A stretch of DNA of 64,000 nucleotides from Oryzisolibacter sp. LB2S (GCF_040732315.1 NZ_CP160388.1:2384494-2448493); one strand, 5' to 3'. Shown: positions 8,175-16,839, counted from the stretch's first letter. Notes: a model not told the origin generated them from the letters alone. Numbers and translations: made by a program.

Positions 8175-9547
8175 TGAGCACGAACACTATGACTACGATA
8201 GCTACCGGCGCGCTCCAGGCAAGCGCCAACGGCATAAATGACCATGCATCCGCCCTGCGCTTCATCACCTGCGGCAGCGTGGACGACGGCAAGAGCACGC
8301 TGATCGGGCGCCTCTTGGTCGACAGCCGCGCCGTGCTGCAGGACCACATCGCCGGCGTCACGCGCTCGGGCGAGGTGGATCTCGCGCTGCTCACCGACGG
8401 CCTGTCGGCCGAGCGCGAGCAGGGCATCACCATCGACGTGGCCTACCGCTACTTCGCCACCGAGGAGCGCAAGTTCATCATCGGCGACGCCCCCGGCCAC
8501 GAGCAGTACACGCGCAACATGGTCACGGCCGCATCGCAGGCCGACGCGGCCGTGGTGCTGGTCGATGCCACCAAGCTCGATTGGCAAAGCCCCGCCCTGC
8601 AACTGCTCGCACAGACGCGCCGCCACAGCCTGCTGGTGCACCTGCTGCGCGTGCACTCGCTGGTGTTCGCCGTGAACAAGCTCGACGCCGTGGCCGACCC
8701 GGCCCTGGCCTTCGCCCATATCCGCGCCGCGCTCGCGCGCTTTGCGCAGGAGGCGGGCATAGAGGTCGCCGCCACCGTGCCCGTCTCGGCCCTGAAGGGC
8801 TGGAACGTGGTCACGCCGGAGCCCGGCTGGGGCGGCTACGAGGGCCCGAGCCTGCTGCAAATCCTCGAGCGCCTGCCCAACCAGCCCGCCGACACCGCCC
8901 TGCCCCTGGCCTTCCCCGTGCAGTGGGTGGAAAAGTCCGCCTCCTCCTCGGCCGACACCTCCCAGGGCCGGCGCGTGTTCTGGGGCCGCATCGCCGCCGG
9001 CGGCGCCCAGGTGGGCGCGCAGGTGCAGGTCTTCCCCAGCGGCCAGAGCGCACGCATCGCCCAGGTGCTCGACCACGCGCGCCGCCCGCAGGACGTGGCC
9101 GCGGGTCTGTCGGCGGGCATAGTGCTCGACCGCGAGGTGGACGTCTCGCGCGGCGACTGGCTGCTGGCCGCGCCCGCTGCCGTGCAGGCCACCGAGGACG
9201 ACTTCGACACCCCCGCGCCGCAAAGCCCCTGGCCCGCGCGGCGCGAGATCGAGGCCACCGTCGCCTGGATGGACGACGAGCCCCTGGTCGTCGGCCGCGT
9301 GTACTGGGCGCTGCATGGCCACCGCTGGGTCAAGGCCAAGGTGCGCCGCGTGGTGCACCAGCTCGACATCCACACCCTGGCCGAGCAGCAGGCCGAGCAG
9401 CTTGCGCCCAACGCCATAGGCCATGTGGAACTGCTGCTGCAGGAGCCCCTGCCCGCGGCGCCGTTTGAGCGCGCACGCGTGCTGGGCTCGCTCATCCTGG
9501 TCGACACGGCCAGCCACAAGACGGCGGGCGCGGTGCTCGTGCGATAG
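8174..9547 (+). CDS. cysN: Sulfate adenylyltransferase subunit 1 (CysN, GTPase)
   Basis: Encodes 457 residues. The GTPase motifs are clear: G1 [15 protein letters not shown] near residue 36, G3 [12 protein letters not shown] near residue 108 and G4 VNKLDAV near residue 166, followed by EF-Tu-like beta-barrel domains. It couples GTP hydrolysis to sulfate activation by CysD. There is no fused CysC kinase domain. The first about 25 codons coincide with a degenerate copy of the dispersed repeat, so the poorly conserved N-terminal tail may have been built from it. The next gene is 122 bases away across a perfect hairpin. Confidence 0.95.
   Translation: MSTNTMTTIATGALQASANGINDHASALRFITCGSVDDGKSTLIGRLLVDSRAVLQDHIAGVTRSGEVDLALLTDGLSAEREQGITIDVAYRYFATEERKFIIGDAPGHEQYTRNMVTAASQADAAVVLVDATKLDWQSPALQLLAQTRRHSLLVHLLRVHSLVFAVNKLDAVADPALAFAHIRAALARFAQEAGIEVAATVPVSALKGWNVVTPEPGWGGYEGPSLLQILERLPNQPADTALPLAFPVQWVEKSASSSADTSQGRRVFWGRIAAGGAQVGAQVQVFPSGQSARIAQVLDHARRPQDVAAGLSAGIVLDREVDVSRGDWLLAAPAAVQATEDDFDTPAPQSPWPARREIEATVAWMDDEPLVVGRVYWALHGHRWVKAKVRRVVHQLDIHTLAEQQAEQLAPNAIGHVELLLQEPLPAAPFERARVLGSLILVDTASHKTAGAVLVR
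8196..8242 (+). repeat. Dispersed palindromic repeat, copy B (inside cysN)
   Basis: GATAGCT, then GCGCGCT, a short loop, AAGCGCC and GGC, followed by an A/T-rich end. GCGCT and AGCGC can pair. It lies within codons 8-23 of cysN. Confidence 0.5.
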
Positions 9548-9590
9548 GCCCCTCGCGGCTTGACTGCCGTCAATGTTTCCGCGCCACAGG

Positions 9591-9621
9591 CATGGTCGTC
9601 CCGCCTCTCGGGACGACCATG
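9591..9621. repeat. Perfect 12-base inverted repeat between cysN and fdxA
   Basis: CATGGTCGTCCC (9591-9602) and GGGACGACCATG (9610-9621) are exact reverse complements with a 7-base loop. No T-run follows, so it is not a classical terminator. It lies 49 bases before the fdxA start and could act as a leader hairpin, an mRNA-stability element or a protein site. Confidence 0.75.
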
Positions 9622-9669
9622 GCCCTAGAATTGCGGGTTACACCCAATAGCTATACCTACAGAGATCCC

Positions 9670-9993
9670 ATGACCCACGTCGTTGTCGAAAACTGCATCA
9701 AGTGCAAATACACCGATTGCGTGGATGTGTGCCCGGTGGACTGCTTCCGCGAAGGCCCGAACTTCCTCGTGATCGACCCCGATGAGTGCATCGACTGTGC
9801 CGTCTGCGTGCCCGAGTGCCCCGCCAACGCCATCTTTGCCGAGGAGGACCTGCCCAGCGACCAGTTGTCCTTCATCAAGCTGAACGCCGAGCTCACGCCC
9901 AAGTTCAAGAGCATCACCAAGCGCAAGGCCGCCCTGCCCGACGCCGACGAGTGGAACGGCACGCCGGGCAAGCTGCAACATCTGGAGCGCTGA
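9670..9993 (+). CDS. fdxA: Ferredoxin FdxA (7Fe, 3Fe-4S/4Fe-4S type)
   Basis: Encodes 107 residues. Two iron-sulfur motifs are visible: [17 protein letters not shown] near residue 9 and [12 protein letters not shown] near residue 40, the layout of Azotobacter-type seven-iron ferredoxins. The C-terminal extension ([18 protein letters not shown]) is typical of this group. It acts as a soluble low-potential electron carrier. The ATG at 9670 gives the standard [12 protein letters not shown] start. A ferredoxin-NADP reductase gene begins 15 bases downstream, suggesting a reductase-ferredoxin pair, possibly serving the sulfite reductase encoded upstream. Confidence 0.95.
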   Translation: MTHVVVENCIKCKYTDCVDVCPVDCFREGPNFLVIDPDECIDCAVCVPECPANAIFAEEDLPSDQLSFIKLNAELTPKFKSITKRKAALPDADEWNGTPGKLQHLER

Positions 9994-10007
9994 TCCAGGC
10001 CCCCTTC

Positions 10008-11075
10008 ATGCAACCCGCCGCAGGCAACGCGCCCGCAACAACCGATGCCGTGATCATCGGCGCGGGCCCGGCCGGCCTGTTCCAGGTCTTTCAGCTCGGC
10101 CTGCAGGGCCTGCGCACGCATCTGTTCGATGCCCTTCCCTTCGCGGGCGGGCAATGCGCCGAGCTCTACGGCGACAAACCCATCTACGACATTCCGGCCA
10201 TGGCCGCCTGCACCGGCCATGAGCTGGTGCAGCGCCTGTGCGCGCAGATCCGCCCGTTCGCACCCGGCTGGCACCTGGGCCAGCGCGTCAACCACATCGA
10301 GCCCCTGGCCCAGGGGGGCTTTCTCGTGGCCGGCGCCCATGGCACGCGGCTGCATGCGCGCGCAGTGTTCATCGCCAGCGGCGTGGGCGCCTTCGAGCCG
10401 CGCGCGCTCAAGCTGCCCGGCCTGGAGGCGTTTGCCGGCACGCAGATGCTGCACGCGCTGGCCGCCGACACCCGCCTGACGGGCCTGCGCGTGCTAGTGC
10501 ATGGCGGCGGCGAGGCGGCCGTGCGGCAGGCCATCGCCTGCGCCACGGCGCCCGAGGCGCTGCGCGCCGCGCATGTCACGCTGCAGCACCGGCGCGACCA
10601 GTTCGAGGCCCCACCCGCGCTGCTCGAGGAACTGCAGGCGCTGCGCGCGGCCGGGCGCATCGAGGTCGCGGTCGGCGTGGCCAGCGCCATCGTGCAACGC
10701 CAGGAGCGGCTTGCGGCGCTGGAAATCATCACCCCCGACGGCCAGCCGCGGCAGATACCCGCCGACCGCCTCGTCGTGCGCCTGGGCCTGGTGCCGCGCC
10801 TGGGGCCAATTGCCGACTGGGGCCTGCAGCTTGAGCGCAAGCAGCTCGTGGTGGACCCGGCCACCATGGCCACCAGCATGCCCGGCATCTACGCCGTGGG
10901 CGACGCCATCAGCTACCCCGGCAAGCGCAAGCTCATCGTGAGCGCCTTTCACGAGGCCACGCTGGCCGCCTTCGGCGCCGCCGAATGGCTGGCCGGCGGC
11001 AGCATCCCGCTGGAATACACGACCAGCAGCAGGCGGCTGCAGGACCTGCTGGGCGTGGCGCCAGGCGACAGCTGA
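10008..11075 (+). CDS. Ferredoxin-NADP(+) reductase, thioredoxin-reductase-like type
   Basis: Encodes 355 residues with an N-terminal FAD motif (VIIGAGPAGLFQVFQLGLQG, about 15-34), the GGQCAELYGDKPIYDIPA segment near residue 46, an NAD(P) motif RVLVHGGGEAAVRQA near residue 165 and the C-terminal YAVGDAISYPGKRKLIVSAFHEA. These segments are typical of TrxR-like FNRs; the CxxC redox pair of true thioredoxin reductases is absent. It would reduce ferredoxin with NADPH or the reverse. It lies 15 bases after fdxA, so the two are most likely cotranscribed. Confidence 0.85.
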   Translation: MQPAAGNAPATTDAVIIGAGPAGLFQVFQLGLQGLRTHLFDALPFAGGQCAELYGDKPIYDIPAMAACTGHELVQRLCAQIRPFAPGWHLGQRVNHIEPLAQGGFLVAGAHGTRLHARAVFIASGVGAFEPRALKLPGLEAFAGTQMLHALAADTRLTGLRVLVHGGGEAAVRQAIACATAPEALRAAHVTLQHRRDQFEAPPALLEELQALRAAGRIEVAVGVASAIVQRQERLAALEIITPDGQPRQIPADRLVVRLGLVPRLGPIADWGLQLERKQLVVDPATMATSMPGIYAVGDAISYPGKRKLIVSAFHEATLAAFGAAEWLAGGSIPLEYTTSSRRLQDLLGVAPGDS

Positions 11076-11092
11076 GCACCTCGTCACGCGGC

Positions 11093-11147
11093 TGTCACGG
11101 CGATGCCATGAAAATGTCATCGTATTGACACATGTCATTTCGATACT
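11093..11147 (+). promoter_or_regulatory. Pho box and -10 element before ppk1
   Basis: Four hexamers repeat with an 11-base period: TGTCAC (11093), TGCCAT (11104), TGTCAT (11115) and TGACAC (11126). A -10-like GATACT starts at 11142, 27 bases after the start of the third unit. The same TGTCAT/-10 spacing is found before pstS and before ppk2. This matches known PhoB box architecture, in which PhoB replaces the -35 element. Confidence 0.7.
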
Positions 11148-11175
11148 CGTCAGGTCGCTCTCCGCAGCCTGATAC

Positions 11176-13407
11176 ATGCTCTCCTTCACGCCTCCCGATC
11201 CCCTCGCCGCTGCCGAACGCGTCGAGGCCGCCACCGTTCCCCTGCAGCCCGCAGAACTGCCGCCCCCGACGGCCGCAACCCCACCCGCTCCTCCGGCGGC
11301 CGCAACGCCCCCTGCGCCCCCGGCGCGGCTGAGCTTCCTCGATCGCGACCAGAGCATCCTGGCCTTCAACGAGCGCGTCTTTCACTGGGCCGAGCGCGCC
11401 GACGTGCCGCTGCTCGAGCGGCTGCGCTACCTGTGCATCGTCTCCTCCAACCTCGACGAGTTCTTCGAGGTGCGCGCCGCCGCGCACAGCCCCGGTCCCC
11501 ATGGCACCCATGGCCCCCATGGCGAGAACGCGGCCGGCGCCGTCACCAGCGCCGCGTTCGAGGCGCTCATGGCCCATGCCCAGAGTCTGGTGGCGCGCCA
11601 GTACCGGCTCTACAACGAGACCCTGACACCGGCCCTGGCCGCGCAGGGGCTGCGCATCGTCTCGCATGGCGAGCGCAACGCCGAGCAGCGCCGCTGGGTG
11701 CAGGACTACTTCCAGCGCCAGGTGCGCCCCCTGCTCGTGCCCGTGGGGCTGGACCCGGCCCATCCGTTTCCGCGCGTCGCCAACAAGTCGCTCAACTTCA
11801 TCGTGCGCCTCAAAGGCCAGGATGCCTTTGGCCGCGCCAACGAGGTCGCCATCGTGCGCGTGCCGCGCGCTCTGCCGCGCGTCATCCGCATGCCCGCGCG
11901 CGTGGCGCCGCCCAAGGAGCAGCTGTTCGTGCTGCTCTCGAGCGTCATCCGCGCGCACCTCGAGGAGCTGTTCCCGGGCCGCGAGGTGACGGAGTTCTCG
12001 CAGTTTCGCGTCACGCGCCACTCCGACCTGGCCGTGGACGAGGAGGACGTGCGCAACCTGCGCACCGCCCTGCGCCAGGGCCTGCAGCAGCGCCACTTCG
12101 GCCAGGCCGTGCGGCTGGAGGTGTCGGCGGGCTGCTCGCGCTTTCTCTCGGACTTCCTGCAGACGCAGTTCGGCCTCGCGCCCGCGGCCGTGTTTCGCGT
12201 GCCCGGCCCGGTGAACCTCGTGCGCCTGTCGCAGCTCGTGGACCTCGCGGGCAATGCGGCGCTGCTGTTTCCCCCCTGGCGCGGGGCCTGGCCCCAGGCC
12301 ATGGTGGCGGGCATGCCCGTCATGGAGCAGATGCGCGAACGCGACCTGCTGCTGCACCACCCCTTCGAGAGCTTCGACGCCGTGCTCGCCTTTCTGCGCG
12401 AGGCCGTCAACGACCCCGACGTGCTCGTCATCAAGCAGACCATCTACCGCACGGGCGCCGACTCCGAGCTCATGGAGCTGCTGCGCGAGGCCGTGCGCCG
12501 CGGCAAGGAGGTCATGGCCGTGGTCGAGCTCAAGGCCCGCTTTGACGAGGAGGCCAACATCAACTGGGCAGAGGCCCTCGAGGCCATAGGCGCGCAGGTG
12601 GTGTACGGCGTGGTCGGCCTCAAGACCCACGCCAAGATGCTGCTCGTCACGCGCCGCGAGGGGCGCACGCTGCGCCGCTACGGCCACCTGTCCACCGGCA
12701 ACTACAACCCGCGCACGGCGCGCCTGTACACCGATCTGGGACTGCTCACGGCCGACGAGGACATCACGGCCGACATGGATGGCGTCTTCAACCACCTGGC
12801 CAGCCAGAACCGCCCGCCCCGGCTGCGCCGACTCATGCTCGCGCCGTTCCAGCTGCAAAGGCGCATGCTCGAGAAGATCGACCAAGTCGGCCAGGCCGCA
12901 CGCGAGCGCCGGTACGCGCGCATCGTGCTCAAGATGAACGCCCTGACCGACGAGGCCCTGATGCGCGCCCTGGTGCGTGCCGGGCAGCAGGGCGCGCACA
13001 TCGACCTCATCGTGCGCGGCGCCTGCATGCTGCCGGCGCAGCTGCCGGGCGTCACGGACAACATCCGCGTGCGCTCGGTCATCGGGCGCTTTCTCGAGCA
13101 CACGCGGGTGTTCTACTTCGGCGCGGGCGACCATGAGGACCTGTACCTGTCGAGCGCCGACTGGATGAACCGCAACATGCTGCGCCGTGTGGAGCTGGCC
13201 TGGCCCGTCACCGACCCCGCGCTGCGCCAGCGCATCATCGACGAATGCCTCACGGCCTACCTGCACGACGACCAAGGCGCATGGCTGCAAGGCCCGGACG
13301 GCCGCTACACCCCGCCCGCCTGCACGCCGGACGGCGCGGGCGCGCAGGCCGCGCTCATGGCGCGCTACGCGCAGGCGCCCAAGGCAGCCCGCAAGAAGCG
13401 CAAATGA
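11176..13407 (+). CDS. ppk1: Polyphosphate kinase 1
   Basis: Encodes 743 residues. After a Pro/Ala-rich tail (about 1-50) the PPK1 N-terminal domain starts with LSFLDRDQSILAFNERVFHWA and continues to LCIVSSNLDEFFEVR. The catalytic PLD-like domains carry VIKQTIYRTG and GHLSTGNYN, whose histidine at about residue 504 is the autophosphorylated residue. The enzyme reversibly makes long-chain polyphosphate from ATP. An unusual His/Gly/Pro-rich insertion (HGTHGPHGENAAG) lies near residue 112. A Pho box precedes it; sixA overlaps its stop codon by 4 bases. ATG 11176 gives the start with the long tail; no better-placed start was evident. Confidence 0.95.
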   Translation: MLSFTPPDPLAAAERVEAATVPLQPAELPPPTAATPPAPPAAATPPAPPARLSFLDRDQSILAFNERVFHWAERADVPLLERLRYLCIVSSNLDEFFEVRAAAHSPGPHGTHGPHGENAAGAVTSAAFEALMAHAQSLVARQYRLYNETLTPALAAQGLRIVSHGERNAEQRRWVQDYFQRQVRPLLVPVGLDPAHPFPRVANKSLNFIVRLKGQDAFGRANEVAIVRVPRALPRVIRMPARVAPPKEQLFVLLSSVIRAHLEELFPGREVTEFSQFRVTRHSDLAVDEEDVRNLRTALRQGLQQRHFGQAVRLEVSAGCSRFLSDFLQTQFGLAPAAVFRVPGPVNLVRLSQLVDLAGNAALLFPPWRGAWPQAMVAGMPVMEQMRERDLLLHHPFESFDAVLAFLREAVNDPDVLVIKQTIYRTGADSELMELLREAVRRGKEVMAVVELKARFDEEANINWAEALEAIGAQVVYGVVGLKTHAKMLLVTRREGRTLRRYGHLSTGNYNPRTARLYTDLGLLTADEDITADMDGVFNHLASQNRPPRLRRLMLAPFQLQRRMLEKIDQVGQAARERRYARIVLKMNALTDEALMRALVRAGQQGAHIDLIVRGACMLPAQLPGVTDNIRVRSVIGRFLEHTRVFYFGAGDHEDLYLSSADWMNRNMLRRVELAWPVTDPALRQRIIDECLTAYLHDDQGAWLQGPDGRYTPPACTPDGAGAQAALMARYAQAPKAARKKRK

Positions 13408-13868
13408 TGGACCTCATCCTGTGGCGTCACGCCGAGGCACATGACGGCCGCGAAGGCCAGGACGACCTCACCCGCGCCCTGACGCCGCGCGGTGAAAAAC
13501 AGGCCGCACGCATGGCCGCATGGCTCGATCGCCAGCTGCCCGACGGCCTGCGCGTCATGTCCAGCCCGGCCCTGCGTGCCGAGCAGACGGCCCTGGCGCT
13601 CAAGCGCAAGTTCAAGCGCCGCGCCGAGCTGCTGCCCGGCGGCCTGCCCGAGGACCTGCTCGAACTCGTGCAATGGCCCCGGGCCAAGGGCGCCGTGCTG
13701 GTCGTGGGCCACCAGCCCCAGTTGGGCCAGACGGCTGCCCGGCTGCTGGGCATGGGCAGCGGCGCCTGTTCCATACGCAAGGGTTCGGTCTGGTGGCTGC
13801 GCCAGCGCCAGCGCCTCGAGCAGAGCGAAACCGTGCTGCTCGCCGTGATGACGCCCAACTATCTGTAA
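13404..13868 (+). CDS. sixA: Histidine phosphatase SixA-like protein
   Basis: Encodes 154 residues with the phosphoglycerate-mutase-type motif LWRHAEAHDG near the start (RHG-like), SSPALRAEQTA near residue 50 and VVGHQPQLGQTA near residue 99. This order matches SixA-type protein phosphohistidine phosphatases, which remove phosphate from histidine residues of signalling proteins. It starts inside the ppk1 stop (ATGATG at 13404; either ATG is possible), so it is translationally coupled to ppk1. The link to polyphosphate metabolism is positional. A hairpin repeat follows in the gap to the convergent ppx. Confidence 0.85.
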   Translation: MMDLILWRHAEAHDGREGQDDLTRALTPRGEKQAARMAAWLDRQLPDGLRVMSSPALRAEQTALALKRKFKRRAELLPGGLPEDLLELVQWPRAKGAVLVVGHQPQLGQTAARLLGMGSGACSIRKGSVWWLRQRQRLEQSETVLLAVMTPNYL

Positions 13869-13923
13869 ACGCCGTTCATGGCACCCCGCGCTTGCCTGGC
13901 GTGGGCCTTCTCCCTCACCCCCA

Positions 13924-13947
13924 CCCTCTCCCGCGTGCGGGAGAGGG
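13924..13947. terminator. Strong hairpin between convergent sixA and ppx
   Basis: CCCTCTCCCGC and GCGGGAGAGGG form a perfect 11-base stem with a 2-base loop, preceded by a C-rich CCCTCACCCCCA segment. It lies between two converging genes and can act in both directions, although the T-run is missing. Related units occur between pstB and phoU, so it is also a member of a dispersed repeat type. Confidence 0.6.
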
Positions 13948-13968
13948 AGCATTGGCTGCGCGCCTTTT

Positions 13969-15441
13969 TCAGTCCTGCACGCCCACGGCCCAGGGCGTGC
14001 GCTGCCAGTCCTCGCATTCGTCGCGCAGCAGATGGGCCGACTGGGGATAGGCCGCGGCCCAGCCCGCGCGCGTGCACAACTGCAGCCGCTGGCCGCGGCG
14101 CACGAGCTCCATGCCCTGCATGTCGGGCATGCAGCGCGCGTGGCACAGGGCAACCGCCAGGCGCAGGCAGGCAAGCTGCAGCATGAAGCCCGCGTCCTCC
14201 CAGTCCAGCTCGAGCTTGCGCAGCTTGCCGCGGTGCGCGCGCACCAGGCGTGCCAGGGCCTCGAGCTCGCCCTGGGCGAAGCCCGCGGCGTCGGTGTGCT
14301 CGAGGATGTAGGCGCCATGGCGGTGATAGCCGCTGTGGGCGATGCGGCAGCCGAGCTCGTGCAGCTCAGCGGCCCAGCCCAGCTGCTGGGCCACGGCATC
14401 CTGGCCGGGGGCCACCTGTGCAAACAGCCGCATGGCCACGTCGGCGACGCGCCGGGCCTGGGCCTCGTCCACACAGAAGCGCCGCGACAGGGCCGCCACG
14501 GCGGCCGAGCGCAGGTCCGTCGCGGGGGACTCGCGGCTCACCATGTCGTAGAGAACGCCCTGGCGCAGCGCGCCCTGGGCGACCTGCAGCTCCTCGATAT
14601 CGAGCGCGTCGAACAGCGCCCGCAGCACGCACAGCCCGCCGCCGATCACGGGACGGCGGTCGTCCTTGAGCCCGGCGAGCTGCACGCGGCTCACATGGCC
14701 CGCGCGCAGCAGCTGCTGCTCCAGCCAGAGCAGGTCCGCGCGCTGAATGCGTCCCGCCGTGCGGCCGCACTGGGCCAGGATGTCGCCCACGGCACCGACC
14801 GTCCCCGATGAGCCATAGGCCACGTCCCAGAGCGAGCGCCGAAACAGCGCCTGCACCTCGTCTATCTGCGCCCTGGCGGCCGTCTGGGCGTCCGCGAAGG
14901 CGCGCTCGGTGAGCTGGCCCTCGGCAAAGAAGCGCGTGGACCAGGCCACGCTGCCCAGGCGCAGCGAGGTCATGTCCTGCGCCTCGTACTGCCGGCCCAG
15001 GATGAGCTCGGTCGAGCGCCCTCCGATGTCGAGCACCAGGCGCCGCTCCTCGGAGGGCGGCAGCAGATGCGACACGCCCTGGTAGATCAGGCGCGCCTCC
15101 TCGGGGCCGCTGACGACCTCGATGGGGTGGCCGAGCAGCGCGCTGCCGCGCGCGATGAACTCGTCGCGGTTGCGCGCCTCGCGCAGGGTCTGCGTGGCCA
15201 CGGCCCGCACCTGCGCGGGGGCCACGCCCTGCAGGCGCTCGGCAAAGCGCTCGAGGCAGTCCCAGCCGCGCTGCAGGGCCTGGGCGCTGAGGTTGCGGTC
15301 CTCATCGAGCCCCGCGCCCTGGCGCACGGTTTCCTTGAGGTAGTGCACGCGCTGGATGTAGCCATGCTCGTAGCGGCCGATTTCGAGGCGAAAGCTGTTG
15401 GAGCCGAGGTCTACGGCAGCGAGCAATGTTCCTTCTTGCAT
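13969..15441 (-). CDS. ppx: Exopolyphosphatase (Ppx/GppA family)
   Basis: Encodes 490 residues. The N-terminal actin-like ATPase fold is shown by AAVDLGSNSFRLEIGRYEHG (about 9-28), ATQTLREARNRDEF near residue 83, the VSGPEEARLIYQGV signature and VLDIGGRSTELILG near residue 140. The C-terminal HD-like helical domain contains ELHELGCRIAHSGYHRHGAYI. It removes phosphate from polyphosphate ends or hydrolyses pppGpp; the neighbouring ppk genes favour the first. It is transcribed toward sixA and away from ppk2, from a 334-base gap filled with repeats. Confidence 0.93.
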   Translation of the reverse strand: MQEGTLLAAVDLGSNSFRLEIGRYEHGYIQRVHYLKETVRQGAGLDEDRNLSAQALQRGWDCLERFAERLQGVAPAQVRAVATQTLREARNRDEFIARGSALLGHPIEVVSGPEEARLIYQGVSHLLPPSEERRLVLDIGGRSTELILGRQYEAQDMTSLRLGSVAWSTRFFAEGQLTERAFADAQTAARAQIDEVQALFRRSLWDVAYGSSGTVGAVGDILAQCGRTAGRIQRADLLWLEQQLLRAGHVSRVQLAGLKDDRRPVIGGGLCVLRALFDALDIEELQVAQGALRQGVLYDMVSRESPATDLRSAAVAALSRRFCVDEAQARRVADVAMRLFAQVAPGQDAVAQQLGWAAELHELGCRIAHSGYHRHGAYILEHTDAAGFAQGELEALARLVRAHRGKLRKLELDWEDAGFMLQLACLRLAVALCHARCMPDMQGMELVRRGQRLQLCTRAGWAAAYPQSAHLLRDECEDWQRTPWAVGVQD

Positions 15442-15513
15442 GGTGTTGCGCCCCCACGGGCGTTGAATGACTCAATGAACTTTGTGGAAGATGTGCCGTG
15501 CAGTGTCGGCAAT

Positions 15514-15654
15514 GGCCGTCATCCCAGCGAACGCGATCGAGGTGCCACCGGGTGCGCCACACCCGTCATTCCCGCGCAGGCGGGGATCGAGGTGCGACGC
15601 GGCCGTCGTTTCGTCACCGCGGTGGATCCCCGCGTTCGCGGGGATGACGGGGAC
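15514..15654. repeat. Cluster of GTCATCCC-type hairpin units between ppk2 and ppx
   Basis: Three units related to the GTCAT(C/T)CCCGC...GCGGGGATGAC element occur: 15518-15535 (degenerate), 15563-15590 (GTCATTCCCGCG, then GCGGGGATCGAGG) and 15622-15651 (GGATCCCCGCG, then CGCGGGGATGACGG). The second and third are in opposite orientation and could pair over about 20 bases. Hairpins of this type are dispersed in many proteobacterial genomes. No gene was found in 15442-15775. Confidence 0.75.
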
Positions 15655-15696
15655 TGTTGACGGGGACTGGTGACGGAGACTGGTGATGGGGACCGG
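15645..15696 (+). repeat. Four tandem copies of a 13-base unit
   Basis: TGACGGGGACTGT, TGACGGGGACTGG, TGACGGAGACTGG and TGATGGGGACCGG follow each other with exact 13-base period. The array grows directly out of the end of the last hairpin unit (GATGACGGGG). It is a possible variable-number repeat in the gap downstream of ppk2 and upstream of ppx. Confidence 0.85.
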
Positions 15697-15775
15697 CACA
15701 GGCTGCGGCCAAGGCCGCTGCATCGACACGTTGAACCATGCCGCGCAGGATAGCAGCCCGGGAGCGCGCGCCGCC

Positions 15776-16696
15776 TCAATACCGCTGCGGCACCAGCATG
15801 TCCGGCGGAACCGGGTGGCGGATGTAGTCGGCGTTGCGCACGCGCTCGGGCAGCAGCACCTGGGGGCGCTGCACCTCGGCGTAGGGGAACTGCGACAGCA
15901 GGTGGCTGATGCAGTTGAGCCGGGCCTGCTTCTTGTCGTCGGCCGGCACCACCCACCAGGGCGCCTCGGGGATATGCGTCTGCTCGAGCATCGCCTCCTT
16001 GGCGCGCGTGTAGTCCTCCCAGCGGCGGCGGCTCTCGAGGTCCATGGGGCTGAGCTTCCACTGCTTGAGCGGGTCGTGGATGCGCCCGAGAAAGCGCAGG
16101 TGCTGCTCCTCGTCGGTGATGGAGAACCAGTACTTGATGACGCGTATGCCCGAGCGCACCAGCATGCGCTCGAACTCGGGCACGGAGCGGAAGAACTCCT
16201 CGTACTCCTCGTCGGAACAAAAGCCCATGACGCGCTCGACCCCGGCGCGGTTGTACCAGCTGCGGTCGAACAGCACCATCTCGCCGGCCGCGGGCAGGTG
16301 GGCCGCGTAGCGCTGAAAGTACCACTGCGTGCGCTCGCGGTCGTTGGGCGCGGGCAGCGCCACGACACGGCACACGCGCGGGTTCAGGCGCTGGGTGATG
16401 CGCTTGATGACACCGCCCTTGCCCGCGGCGTCGCGCCCCTCGAAGACGATGACGGCCTTCTGCCGCGTCGATGCCACCCAGTCCTGCAGCTTCACGAGCT
16501 CGCCCTGCAGGCGAAACAACTCCTTGAAGTAGGCCACGCGCCGCTCATGGGCCTCGCGCCGGGGCGGGCCGCCGTCCTGGGCGCCCACGCCCGAGGGCGG
16601 GCGGTCTTCGATCTCCAGCTCCAGCTCCTCGTCCAGGCCGTCGAGCAGGTCGCTCTCGATACGCTGCAACAGTTCATCGGTGTTGTCGAAGGTCAT
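15776..16696 (-). CDS. ppk2: Polyphosphate kinase 2 (PPK2 family)
   Basis: Encodes 306 residues with one PPK2 domain. The Walker A motif GRDAAGKGG is at about 87-95, Walker B MVLFDRSWYNRAGVERVMGF near 142, and the lid region ITDEEQHLRFLGRIHDPLKQWKLS near 195. PPK2 transfers phosphate from polyphosphate to nucleoside diphosphates or monophosphates. The N-terminal 50 residues are acidic and poorly conserved. It is divergent from pstS and has its own Pho box upstream, so it is probably induced by phosphate starvation together with ppk1 and pst. Confidence 0.93.
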   Translation of the reverse strand: MTFDNTDELLQRIESDLLDGLDEELELEIEDRPPSGVGAQDGGPPRREAHERRVAYFKELFRLQGELVKLQDWVASTRQKAVIVFEGRDAAGKGGVIKRITQRLNPRVCRVVALPAPNDRERTQWYFQRYAAHLPAAGEMVLFDRSWYNRAGVERVMGFCSDEEYEEFFRSVPEFERMLVRSGIRVIKYWFSITDEEQHLRFLGRIHDPLKQWKLSPMDLESRRRWEDYTRAKEAMLEQTHIPEAPWWVVPADDKKQARLNCISHLLSQFPYAEVQRPQVLLPERVRNADYIRHPVPPDMLVPQRY

Positions 16697-16726
16697 GGTC
16701 GTCTTTCACGTTCACGGGCTGCGCGC

Positions 16727-16759
16727 AGCGTAGGCAGCGCCTGTGAAAACTTCATGACA
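16727..16759 (-). promoter_or_regulatory. Pho box and -10 element before ppk2
   Basis: Read on the minus strand, TGTCAT (16759-16754) is followed 11 bases later by TTTCAC (16748-16743) and, 27 bases after the first unit's start, by a -10-like TACGCT (16732-16727). This is the same geometry as before ppk1 and pstS. The -10 is weak, as expected for an activator-dependent promoter. Confidence 0.6.
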
Positions 16760-16785
16760 GCAGCCTCATGGACCTGCCTTTCACT

Positions 16786-16839
16786 ATTTTTGTGATAGCT
16801 GCACGCGCTTGTCTGTAAAGCGCAAATGCCGTTTTTTCC
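16786..16839 (+). repeat. Dispersed palindromic repeat, copy C (ppk2-pstS gap)
   Basis: GTGATAGCTG, then GCGCTT, a 6-7 base loop, AAGCGC, ATGCC and a T-run. It lies between the two divergent Pho boxes of ppk2 and pstS. Confidence 0.8.

Noticed and set aside
9638-9655. AATAGCT before fdxA as a further repeat copy
   Set aside because: Only the TAGCT core is present; no GCGCTT/AAGCGC stem or GAGGCC block follows.
10008-11075. Thioredoxin reductase
   Set aside because: The redox-active CxxC pair is absent and the segments match TrxR-like ferredoxin-NADP reductases; the ferredoxin neighbour agrees.
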